NCBI RefSeq assembly: GCF_009746125.1
Contig: NZ_CP041352.1
Span: 1,081,847-1,145,846 of the forward strand
Source of the DNA: Casimicrobium huifangae
GTDB lineage: Bacteria > Pseudomonadota > Gammaproteobacteria > Burkholderiales > Casimicrobiaceae
Direction of reading: 5' to 3'
DNA: 64,000 nt
A program made the position numbers and the translations under genes. Shown piece by piece: positions 8,317 through 15,907 of this stretch; position 1 is the stretch's first letter; every line of letters starts with the position of its first letter. Below the pieces are notes generated by a model. It ran no database searches, had not been told where the DNA came from, and saw nothing but the letters and a program-made list of their open reading frames with translations.

Positions 8317-9019
8317 AGTGCGCAATCTCAGCGTGCATCATGGCCGCGCGCAGTTGCTGTTTGACCTGAGCTTCTCAGCCCGGGCCGGTGAAGTGCTGGT
8401 ACTGGTCGGGCGCAATGGCGCGGGCAAATCGACCACGCTGAAGGCGATCATGGGTTTGCTGCCGGAGGTGGCGGGCAGCGTGCGTTTCGCCGATAACGAG
8501 ATTTGCGGGCGGGCGTCGCACCACATTGCACGGCTGGGCCTGGGCTATGTGCCCGAGGAGCGTCGTATCTTTACCGACCTGACCGTCGCCGAAAACCTCG
8601 AAGTGGGCCGCCTGCCGGTGCGCGCCCAAGTGACCGACGCGCCGCGCTGGAGCGTAGCCCGCGTCTGTGAGCTGTTCCCGAAGCTCGGCGAGATGCTTGA
8701 TCGGCCCGGCGGCCAGATGTCCGGCGGCGAGCAGCAGATGCTCACCATCGCCCGCACCTTGATGGGCAATCCGAAGGCGATCCTGCTGGACGAGCCGTCG
8801 GAAGGCCTGGCACCCATCGTGGTGGAGCGTATTGCCGATAGCGTGAAGGAACTGAAGCGCGAAGGGCTCTGCGTGATCCTGTCCGAGCAGAATCTGAACT
8901 TCGCCCGTGCCATCGCGGACCGCGCCGTGGTCATCGAGCGCGGCAGCGTGCGCTACGAAGGGGATTTCGCGGCGCTGGCAGCCGATCCGGCGCTGGCGGC
9001 GCACTACCTCGCTGCGTAG
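8309..9019 (+). CDS. livF: ABC transporter ATP-binding protein, LivF type
   Basis: A 236-residue second ATPase of the same importer. Its ATG overlaps the end of livG by 8 nt. Walker A GRNGAGKS is at about 34-41, the signature is [13 protein letters not shown], Walker B is [12 protein letters not shown], and SEQN is the switch region, all standard for Liv[20 protein letters not shown] is the typical Q-loop neighbourhood. It is the last gene of the operon. The in-frame extension upstream of the ATG at 8309 lies entirely inside livG and is not used. Confidence 0.9.
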   Translation: MLEVRNLSVHHGRAQLLFDLSFSARAGEVLVLVGRNGAGKSTTLKAIMGLLPEVAGSVRFADNEICGRASHHIARLGLGYVPEERRIFTDLTVAENLEVGRLPVRAQVTDAPRWSVARVCELFPKLGEMLDRPGGQMSGGEQQMLTIARTLMGNPKAILLDEPSEGLAPIVVERIADSVKELKREGLCVILSEQNLNFARAIADRAVVIERGSVRYEGDFAALAADPALAAHYLAA

Positions 9020-9225
9020 ACCGTAGCAGCAGCCTCCACAAACAGCGTGGGCTGCCATTTGATTCTGGTCAAACAGTCGGCAAATCGGGCCGCTCGGCAA
9101 GCGCGGTAACCCGCGCTGGTGGCGGGGAATTGCTGCACCTGCGGCAAAATACGGGGCCGGACGCAGCCGACTTGTGCTTTTCAGGCGCCTGCTTCGCTTC
9201 CCTTCACTGCCTTCAACCGTTCGCC

Positions 9226-9555
9226 ATGACCTACGCTGTAAACGACCAGTGCATCAAGTGCAAGTACACCGACTGTGTCGATGTCTGTCCCGTGGATTGC
9301 TTCTACGAAGGCGAAAACATGCTCGTCATCCACCCCGATGAGTGCATCGATTGCGGCGTGTGCGAGCCGGAATGCCCGGCCGACGCGATCAAGCCTGATT
9401 CCGACATTGCTGACAAGTGGATCAAGCTGAACGCTGAGTACGCGGTGCAGTGGCCGAATATCTCGCGCAAGAAAGCCGCGCCGGCTGATGCCGACGAGTG
9501 GAAGGGCAAGCCGAACAAGTTCGACCTGTTCTCGCCGAATCCGGGCGGCAAGTAG
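9226..9555 (+). CDS. fdxA: 7Fe ferredoxin (3Fe-4S/4Fe-4S), FdxA type
   Basis: A 109-residue cytoplasmic electron carrier. Cysteines 9, 17, 21 and 50 fit the 3Fe-4S ligands, and 25, 40, 43 and 46 the 4Fe-4S ligands, of Azotobacter ferredoxin I. C12 matches the extra cysteine there. The C-terminal half after about residue 60 ([15 protein letters not shown] and onward) is the usual extension of this group. The ATG at 9226 gives the conserved start [17 protein letters not shown]; in-frame codons upstream add only non-conserved sequence. It stands alone between the transporter operon and a convergent small gene. Confidence 0.93.
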   Translation: MTYAVNDQCIKCKYTDCVDVCPVDCFYEGENMLVIHPDECIDCGVCEPECPADAIKPDSDIADKWIKLNAEYAVQWPNISRKKAAPADADEWKGKPNKFDLFSPNPGGK

Positions 9556-9591
9556 CGACGCTTCGCCCGCCGCCGCCGGCCTGCTCGCGGC

Positions 9592-9981
9592 CTACTTCAA
9601 CCGCTCCAGCTTGCCCTTGCGGCGGACCAGATTCTTGTAGTCCCACTGGATGTCACGTGCCTTGCCGAGCCAGCGTTGCAGGTCCGGCACGTTGACGTCG
9701 CCGGCCGTCACGTAGCGCGCCTCAGCTGCCTTGAAACTGCCCTCCGCCGCCAATCCCGGCTCGTCAAACGACTGCCCGCTCCAGAACAGCAGGCGCACGC
9801 CGCCCTTGAGTTTGCTGTAGCCGGCGACCGGATTGCCATCGAGAAACCACACCGGATGCGCGTGCCAGACCTTGTTCTCGGCCTCAGGTAGCGTGCGGTC
9901 GATCTCGGTCGCCAGCAACTCTGCAATGGCCCGCTCAGCCGGTGGCAGCGAGTGGTTGTATTGGGTGGTGTCTGTGTGCAT
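9592..9981 (-). CDS. DUF1801 family protein
   Basis: A 129-residue cytoplasmic protein of the DUF1801 (YdhG-like) family, with no established function. Recognisable features are the early helix ERAIAELLATEID, then ENKVWHAHPVWFLDGNPVAGYSKLKGGVRLLFWSGQSF, where W/H/P/F residues line the presumed pocket. The ATG at 9981 has a near-perfect AGGAGG 6 nt upstream, so the longer frame reaching 10035 is not used. It converges with fdxA, 36 nt away. Confidence 0.8.
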   Translation of the reverse strand: MHTDTTQYNHSLPPAERAIAELLATEIDRTLPEAENKVWHAHPVWFLDGNPVAGYSKLKGGVRLLFWSGQSFDEPGLAAEGSFKAAEARYVTAGDVNVPDLQRWLGKARDIQWDYKNLVRRKGKLERLK

Positions 9982-10443
9982 CGCTGCCTCCTGGGCGCCT
10001 CGGCCACTCGTGCGGGCATTTTGCGCTGCTGGCACAAAGTGAAAATCGCATGCTAACGCGGCATCATGATCCGTCGTTCGTACTCGCGTACTGAAGCGGA
10101 CTTGCTTTTTTCTTCTATTGGCTTTTTCGATCAGGCCTTATTGCGTGTGGGCTGAAAGCGCTTTTTTCGAAAAGTCGACTTCTACTGTTTTTGCCAGTCC
10201 TGCCCTTATTGAGCGGTCTATTGGGGCCGCGGCTGTTGCGCCGTGCGCACGAGTGCTGTGCGATCCGACGGTGCGTCGCAGACAGGCTGCAATGGCCGCT
10301 GACCGGTTTCCGCGAGTGGTCCAGTGCGCCCGCGCTTCGTCGCACGTGGGGCGCGAGGCCGACACTTCGCTGGCAGACTTCAGGCTCAGGTCATTTGTTT
10401 GCCGTCCACCGACAGCCCGCTCCAGCTTTTTGCCACCAATGCC
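9982..10443. other. Intergenic region upstream of the histidine kinase gene
   Basis: This 460-base gap lies between divergent genes. It has a T-rich stretch around 10105-10200 that is lower in GC than its surroundings. I see no convincing protein gene, RNA or strong promoter consensus. Frames running rightward into the kinase gene carry no conserved sequence before the ATG at 10444. Confidence 0.5.
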
Positions 10444-12756
10444 ATGAGTTCTGCCCCGAGCAATCCGCCTCCGATTCCCGAGCGTCCCATACCGCCCCCG
10501 GTCCCGCCCGTGCCGCCGGTGCCACCAGTGCCGGCCGAACGCGCTTCGGCGCCGGTGCCTGGTGTCGGCGCGCGGTTGTGGAAGGGCTTTGGCAGCACGC
10601 CGTGGTGGCGGCTGATCGTCGGCGGCCTGATCGTGCTGGTCGCGATGGCGCTGTTCACGGTTCCGTTTGATTCGATTCGATTGCAGCAGCAATTGAAATC
10701 GCCAGCCGCCAGGCAGGAGTTCAAATTTGCCGTGCAAAAGCAGGTGCTGGAGCGGGCGCGCTCAGGTCTGCTGGGCATGCGGGTGATCGCATCGGACCCG
10801 ACCACGGTGCGCGATCTGGACAACGCCATCAGCGAAGTCGAGCGTGAACTGAGCACCAGCAAACGCGAAATTACGCTCAACAGCACTGCCGAGCTGAAAG
10901 CGCTGATTGACGCCCAGCGCGATGTGGTGAAGCGCGACAGCCGTGCACTGGAGCAACTGGCGGCCAAGCTGCGCGCCGATCCGGCGAGCGTTGACAGCGA
11001 AAGCAGCGTCGATACGTTGAACAGCCGGATCGAAGAGTTGCAGCACAGTGTGGAGCAGCTGCAGGAGCTGCAATCGCGCGCGAAGGAGGTCGCCGCCGAT
11101 GCAGCAGAGGCCGCCACCGCTGCCGAGAAGGCTGCCAAAGCGGCCGCTGCTGCCAGCGCCGATGCTGCCGACAAAGCGGCGTCCAAAGCGCCGAAGCAGC
11201 CTGCGGCGCCCCGCCCGCCAGCTGCGCCCGGAATGCCGAAGTCGCCCGAGCCACCGCGCGCACCCGGTGCACCGGCCGCACCGGCGGCGCCTGGCGCCAC
11301 CGCGACGCCGGCTGATCAGAAAATCACCATCAGCGTGTTCAACCGTCCCGGCCAGCCATTTGTGATGCTCGACGGCGCACGGGTGCAGGAGCCGCCAGAC
11401 CTCGACCCTGATACCCGCGACCTCATCCAGTCGACGGTCAGCCGCGACGCGCAGAAGATGATCTTCGGCAGCATCGCCTTCACGGTGCTTTCTGCGCTGT
11501 TCCTCTTGATGTTGATCACGCGGGCATTCGCCGGACGTGCCACCCGTGGCGAGCAGCGCGCGGTGATCGCCGAATCGCGTGAGCGCTCCGAAAGCTATGC
11601 CCGCCAGCTTGCCGAAGCCCGGCTGATGGTGATGCGCGCCCAGGTCGAGCCGCACTTCCTGTTCAACACGCTGGCGCACGTGCAGGCGTTGCAGGAAATT
11701 GATCCGCCGCAGGCGAGCACCATGCTGGAGCGGCTGATTTCCTACCTGCGCGCAGCGATGCCCACCATGCGCGAGACGACGTCCACGCTCGGCCGCGAAA
11801 TCGAGGTGGTGCGGGCCTATCTTGACCTGCTGCGTATCCGCATGGGCGAGCGTCTGACCTACACCATCAACATGCCGGTCGAACTGAACAGCATCAGCTT
11901 CCCGCCGACAATGATCGCCACCCTGGTTGAGAATGCCATCAAGCATGGCCTGGAGCCGAAGCGCGAAGGCGGCAGCATCGCCATCCAGGTGCGCATGGCG
12001 GGCGAAAAAGTCGAAGTGCTGGTTGCCGACAACGGGCTTGGCCTCGGCGGCGCCCAGACCGGCGGCACCGGGGTCGGACTCGCCAATACCCGCGAACGGC
12101 TGAAAATGCTCTACGGCGACACTGGCGAGCTGGTGGTGGAGCCGAACGCGCCGTCGGGCGTACGCGCCTTGCTGCGGGTACCGAAGGAGCCGCCGGCAAT
12201 GGTGGCCAGTGAAGTCGCCGACGCCGAAGCGGGCATTTCGCCGTACATGGTGCAGACGACCGGTCTGCTGGCGCTCACCCTTGGCTGGCTCGGGGCCCAC
12301 CGGTTCTACGTCGGCCACCGCCGCACGGCCGTGCCGCAGGCGATGCTGGGCATCCTGTCCATCCTGAGCGGCGGTGTGCCCATCTTCCTGTTGCCGCTGC
12401 TGCTCTGGGTGGTGCTTGATCTGGTGTGGATTGGCACCCGCGACTTCCATGACGGGCAGGGCCGCCGCATTGCACGCTGGTCCGCCGACGACACACGGCA
12501 CTACCGCAGCACTGTGCGGATGGCGAGGGTGCGCGCCGCTGACGCGTCGGAGTCGTCGCGCACCATCGCGCTCATTCTGGTCGTGGTGGTCGGCATCTTT
12601 GGCGTACACCGCTTCTATGTTGGCCGCGTCGGTAGCGGCTTGGGTATGCTCTTCACCCTCGGCGGGCTTGGTATCTGGTGGCTGGTGGACATCGTCCGTG
12701 TAGTCACCGGCCAGCTCAGGGATTCAGAAGGAAAACGGGTAAGCGAATGGGAATGA
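10444..12756 (+). CDS. LytS/YehU-type sensor histidine kinase with two C-terminal TM2 domains
   Basis: A 770-residue membrane kinase. Order of parts: Pro-rich N-terminus (P/V-P-P repeats at 9-30); membrane helix at about 56-75; a long extracytoplasmic coiled coil and Ala/Pro-rich region at 80-335; second membrane helix at about 341-362; His_kinase domain with the phospho-acceptor in RAQVEPHFLFNTL (H404); HATPase with N-box LVENAIKHG at 494-502 and G-boxes ADNGLGLGG and TGVGLANTRERL. After the kinase come two TM2 domains at about 604-663 and 706-756, each with a GAHRFYVG/GVHRFYVG turn between membrane helices. TM2 domains are normally found in small membrane proteins; two behind a kinase core is unusual. 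The stop overlaps the regulator gene start, so the two form one two-component system. Input signal unknown. Confidence 0.88.
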   Translation: MSSAPSNPPPIPERPIPPPVPPVPPVPPVPAERASAPVPGVGARLWKGFGSTPWWRLIVGGLIVLVAMALFTVPFDSIRLQQQLKSPAARQEFKFAVQKQVLERARSGLLGMRVIASDPTTVRDLDNAISEVERELSTSKREITLNSTAELKALIDAQRDVVKRDSRALEQLAAKLRADPASVDSESSVDTLNSRIEELQHSVEQLQELQSRAKEVAADAAEAATAAEKAAKAAAAASADAADKAASKAPKQPAAPRPPAAPGMPKSPEPPRAPGAPAAPAAPGATATPADQKITISVFNRPGQPFVMLDGARVQEPPDLDPDTRDLIQSTVSRDAQKMIFGSIAFTVLSALFLLMLITRAFAGRATRGEQRAVIAESRERSESYARQLAEARLMVMRAQVEPHFLFNTLAHVQALQEIDPPQASTMLERLISYLRAAMPTMRETTSTLGREIEVVRAYLDLLRIRMGERLTYTINMPVELNSISFPPTMIATLVENAIKHGLEPKREGGSIAIQVRMAGEKVEVLVADNGLGLGGAQTGGTGVGLANTRERLKMLYGDTGELVVEPNAPSGVRALLRVPKEPPAMVASEVADAEAGISPYMVQTTGLLALTLGWLGAHRFYVGHRRTAVPQAMLGILSILSGGVPIFLLPLLLWVVLDLVWIGTRDFHDGQGRRIARWSADDTRHYRSTVRMARVRAADASESSRTIALILVVVVGIFGVHRFYVGRVGSGLGMLFTLGGLGIWWLVDIVRVVTGQLRDSEGKRVSEWE

Positions 12757-13550
12757 CGCAAACAATGTCGGCGGTGCTCGCGGAAGATGAGTCGCTGCTG
12801 CGCCAGTTTCTGAAGAAGAAACTCGAAAAACTCTGGCCCGAGCTGACCGTCGTCGGCGAGGCCGAGGACGGCCTGGCCGCAGTTGAACTGATCGGCGCAT
12901 TGAAGCCGACGGTCGCTTTCCTTGATATCCGCATGCCGGAGTTGACCGGCCTCGAAGTGGCCACACAAATCGCCGACGCCAGCCCCGATACCCACATCGT
13001 CTTCGTCACTGCCTACCATGAGTATGCGGTTGCGGCGTTCGAGCGTGGTGCTGTCGACTACGTGCTGAAGCCGATTCAGGAAGATCGCCTGCAGACCACC
13101 ATCGAACGCCTGAAAGAGCGCATCGAGGCTGACGACAAGGACGCGCCGACGCTGCCGGACAATATGTCGCAGCTGATCGCGACGCTCAAGCGCGAGATGC
13201 GTTCCGGCGCTGAAGGGACGCCGGAGTACATGCGCTGGATCAAGGCCTCGCTGGGCTCGACGCTGAAACTGATCGACGTGAAGGACGTGCTGTTCTTCAA
13301 CTCCGACGAGAAGTACACGCGGGTCGTCACCGAAACTGAAGAAGCGCTTATCCGCAAGCCGCTACGCGAGCTGCTCGACGAGCTGGACCCGAACATCTTC
13401 TGGCAGATTCATCGTGGCACCATCGTCAACGTCAACGCCATTGCAGGTGTCACGCGCGATTTCCGCGGTGACGCAACGGTCAAGGTGAAAAACCACAAAG
13501 AGACGCTCAAGGTCTCGCGCCCGTTCTCGCATCTGTTCAAGCAGATGTAG
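12753..13550 (+). CDS. LytTR-family response regulator
   Basis: A 265-residue response regulator. The receiver domain (about 6-125) has acidic residues E11/D12, phospho-acceptor D58 in AFLDIRMPELTG, a Thr in FVTAYHEYAV and Lys in VLKPI. The C-terminal LytTR DNA-binding domain (about 165-262) contains KLIDVKDVLFFNSDEKYTRV and IFWQIHRGTIVNVNAI. LytTR regulators bind direct repeats upstream of targets; none could be identified here. The ATG at 12753 overlaps the kinase stop (ATGA), indicating translational coupling. An ATG two codons upstream (12747) is an equally possible start. Confidence 0.92.
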   Translation: MTQTMSAVLAEDESLLRQFLKKKLEKLWPELTVVGEAEDGLAAVELIGALKPTVAFLDIRMPELTGLEVATQIADASPDTHIVFVTAYHEYAVAAFERGAVDYVLKPIQEDRLQTTIERLKERIEADDKDAPTLPDNMSQLIATLKREMRSGAEGTPEYMRWIKASLGSTLKLIDVKDVLFFNSDEKYTRVVTETEEALIRKPLRELLDELDPNIFWQIHRGTIVNVNAIAGVTRDFRGDATVKVKNHKETLKVSRPFSHLFKQM

Positions 13551-13581
13551 CGCTGCGCTGGGCGCTGCGGCCCGGATCCGC

Positions 13582-14703
13582 TTACGGTGCCGGTTGCGGC
13601 ATCAGGGTCAGCAGCGCAGCTTCGATTTGCGGCGCAGTCAACGAGCCCTGATTGGCGCCTGCAATCAGCGCGGCGCCACGCAGGCCGAGCATGTAGCGCA
13701 GGATCAGCAACCCGTCGGACGTCGCGCGTACGCTACCGTCGCCATCGACATCCATGCCTGCCAATCGGGCATCGAGATGAGTGGCAATTTGCACAGCGTC
13801 GCGGGTGGCGCCGCCAGCGCGCGCGTCATTCACCAGCGCGCTGCCGCGCAACCCGAGCAGATAGCGCAACACCAGCACGCCGTCAGTCGCCGCCTCGTAA
13901 CGGGTCGGCAGGCCGCTGCCGTCGACATCCATGCGCGCTTCCCGGAACACGGCGGTCGCGGTGCGATTGCGATTCATCGCGACGGTGCATTGATCGCTGG
14001 TCGTGCTGTCACAGTCCTGCCAAGCCGTGAATACCGAGTTGGCGGCTGGCAAGGCGAGCAGGGTGACCGATTGGTTGGCAACAAAATCCGCCGTGCACAC
14101 GGCACCGCACTGGATCCCGCTCGGGTTGTAGATGACCGTACCGGTGCCATCGCCAGTGCGCGCCACAGTGAGCGTGTAGAGCGATTCGGTGACAGAAATT
14201 GCGTTCGGGAATGCATGCCACGAGCGGCAACTCCCGGCACCGCATTCCTCTGTCACAACGGCGCGAAAGGTCAGGGTACCACTACCCGCCAGAGGCGGTG
14301 CAAAACTGAAAGTTCTCTGGCTCTTGGCGGTGCTGCTGGTATGGGTCAATGATGATCCCCCGCAGGACGATGGTGTCGAGTAGCCCGCGGGTGCTGTCCA
14401 GGTGCCGACCAGCGTGCCAGCCGAATTGGTCGCCCACAGCAGCAAACCGCGGAACTGCTTGCTCGTATTGCTGTTGGCAATGGCGACGGTGAGCGGAGTA
14501 CCGGCGGTATACGAGATGGGCACGTTGATTGACCAGCCGTTGGGGCTGATGACCGTTGCGGTCAGGTCGGCTGCATCCATCTGGGCTGGCGTGATCGAAC
14601 ACACAGGCGAGCCGAAGCTGTTGGCAAAGGCGCCGGGCGATAAGCAGAGCGTTGCCAGGCTCACCATAGCCGTCAGCGTCACGCGGAAACTGGCAATACT
14701 CAC
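13582..14703 (-). CDS. Secreted protein with reeler-like domain, bacterial repeat domain and two EF-hand/dockerin-like repeats
   Basis: A 373-residue exported protein with signal peptide to about residue 27 (GAFA/N). Residues 28-170 resemble the reeler domain seen in eukaryotic reelin and some bacterial surface proteins, with paired cysteines and QFRGLLLWA, GTWTAPAGY and SSLTHTSSTAKS. Residues about 178-254 are a bacterial beta repeat (SGIQCGAVCTADF, AWQDCDS). The C-terminus carries two copies of a Ca-binding, dockerin-like unit: MDVDGSG...ATDGVLVLRYLLGLRG (258-287) and MDVDGDGS...TSDGLLILRYMLGLRG (317-343). Translation probably begins at the GTG at 14703 with GGGGGA upstream. There is no anchor motif. 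The role is unknown: adhesion or extracellular binding is inference. It follows corA by 71 nt on the same strand. Confidence 0.72.
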   Translation of the reverse strand: MSIASFRVTLTAMVSLATLCLSPGAFANSFGSPVCSITPAQMDAADLTATVISPNGWSINVPISYTAGTPLTVAIANSNTSKQFRGLLLWATNSAGTLVGTWTAPAGYSTPSSCGGSSLTHTSSTAKSQRTFSFAPPLAGSGTLTFRAVVTEECGAGSCRSWHAFPNAISVTESLYTLTVARTGDGTGTVIYNPSGIQCGAVCTADFVANQSVTLLALPAANSVFTAWQDCDSTTSDQCTVAMNRNRTATAVFREARMDVDGSGLPTRYEAATDGVLVLRYLLGLRGSALVNDARAGGATRDAVQIATHLDARLAGMDVDGDGSVRATSDGLLILRYMLGLRGAALIAGANQGSLTAPQIEAALLTLMPQPAP

Positions 14704-14774
14704 TTTTCCCCCATCCAGCCTTGATCAGATTGCTGCACTCGAAGTTGCGCCGGGGCGCACGGCTTCGGGTTGGC

Positions 14775-15752
14775 TCATACCCATTGGATCTTGCGGAAAA
14801 ACGCCCATAACGCAGCCCCGCCGACCACCATCAATGCCAGCGCAGCCGGATAACCGTAGGTCCACTCCAGTTCCGGCATGTGCTTGAAGTTCATGCCGTA
14901 GATGGTGCCCACGATACTCGGCACCATCAATATCGCGCCCCAGCCTGCCAGCTTTTTGGTCACTTCGCTTTCAGCCAGCGTGATCAGCGACAGGTTGGTT
15001 TGCGTGGCGCTGTTTTCCATGTCGCGCAGATTGTCGAGCGACTCGTCAATTCGCGTGACGTGGTCCAGCACGTCGCGAAAATAGGGCCGCAGTGCGTCGC
15101 GGAAGATCGGATGCTTGTGGTTCAGCAAGCGCCCGCACACCTCAACCAGTGGCGTTACCGCGCGACGCACGCACATGGTGTCGCGCTTCAGTGCGTAAAG
15201 CGATTCGGCAGCTGCCCGGCGATCGGTGCGGGCGTCGAAGATGGTTGTTTCCAGCGCGTCCAGGCGGTCTTCCAGCGCGTCGGCCTCTGGAAACAGGCGA
15301 TCAACCACGGTGTCGAGAAGCCCGTGCAATGCGGCGCCCGGTCCAAGTGCGAGGAATGCCGGCTCACGCTCGAGTTCCGCGCGCACATTGCGAAAGCCAG
15401 TCTCCGCGCGATGCCGGACGGTCAGCACGAAGTGCTCGCCGCAGTAGATGTGCAGTTCGCCATCAACAAAGTCATCGCCATGTCGCTCGACGGTGTGCAG
15501 CACCACGAACAGGGTGCTGCCGTATTCCTCAAGCTTCGGTCGTTGCGAGCCGCGATTGGTGTCCTCAATGGCCAGTTCATGCAGGTTGAATTCCTCCTGC
15601 ATCTTGCTCAACAGCGAGGGTGGCGGCTCGAACAGGGCAACCCAGACAAAGGCGCCGGGTGGTTGCGGTGCAGCAAGAAAATCGCTGATTGCCTCAATGT
15701 CCATCGGCGTCTGACGGACGCCATCGATATAGGCCGCGCAGTCGATGAGCAT
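14775..15752 (-). CDS. CorA-family divalent metal ion transporter
   Basis: A 325-residue CorA-type channel for Mg2+ or other divalent cations. The large N-terminal cytoplasmic domain runs to about 250. The last 60 residues hold two membrane helices (GWGAILMVPSIVGTIYGMNF and GYPAALALMVVGGAALWAFF) with the invariant selectivity motif Y-G-M-N followed by FKHMPEL in the loop. The ATG at 15752 is preferred over a TTG ten codons upstream. The gene is divergent from the PilB/GspE-like gene. Confidence 0.9.
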   Translation of the reverse strand: MLIDCAAYIDGVRQTPMDIEAISDFLAAPQPPGAFVWVALFEPPPSLLSKMQEEFNLHELAIEDTNRGSQRPKLEEYGSTLFVVLHTVERHGDDFVDGELHIYCGEHFVLTVRHRAETGFRNVRAELEREPAFLALGPGAALHGLLDTVVDRLFPEADALEDRLDALETTIFDARTDRRAAAESLYALKRDTMCVRRAVTPLVEVCGRLLNHKHPIFRDALRPYFRDVLDHVTRIDESLDNLRDMENSATQTNLSLITLAESEVTKKLAGWGAILMVPSIVGTIYGMNFKHMPELEWTYGYPAALALMVVGGAALWAFFRKIQWV

Positions 15753-15907
15753 GTGGAAAGCGGTTCGGGACGATGATGGCAATTATGCGTCGCAACATCG
15801 GTGCAACGGCATGCGGCTGACGACAGTCTGGTCCGCAGCAACATTGCGCCTTCGTAAAGTTGTCGGTTGGCAGACCGCATTGTTCGCCGGCTGTAGCAAA
15901 ATAGGCC

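Noticed and set aside
9029-9055. Stem-loop after livF as a terminator
   Set aside because: GCAGCC/GGCTGC pairing has a bulge and is not followed by a T-run, so support is too weak.
10762-12609. 615-residue open frame antisense to the histidine kinase gene
   Set aside because: Low-complexity His/Arg/Gln sequence with no motif; shadow of the kinase codon bias.
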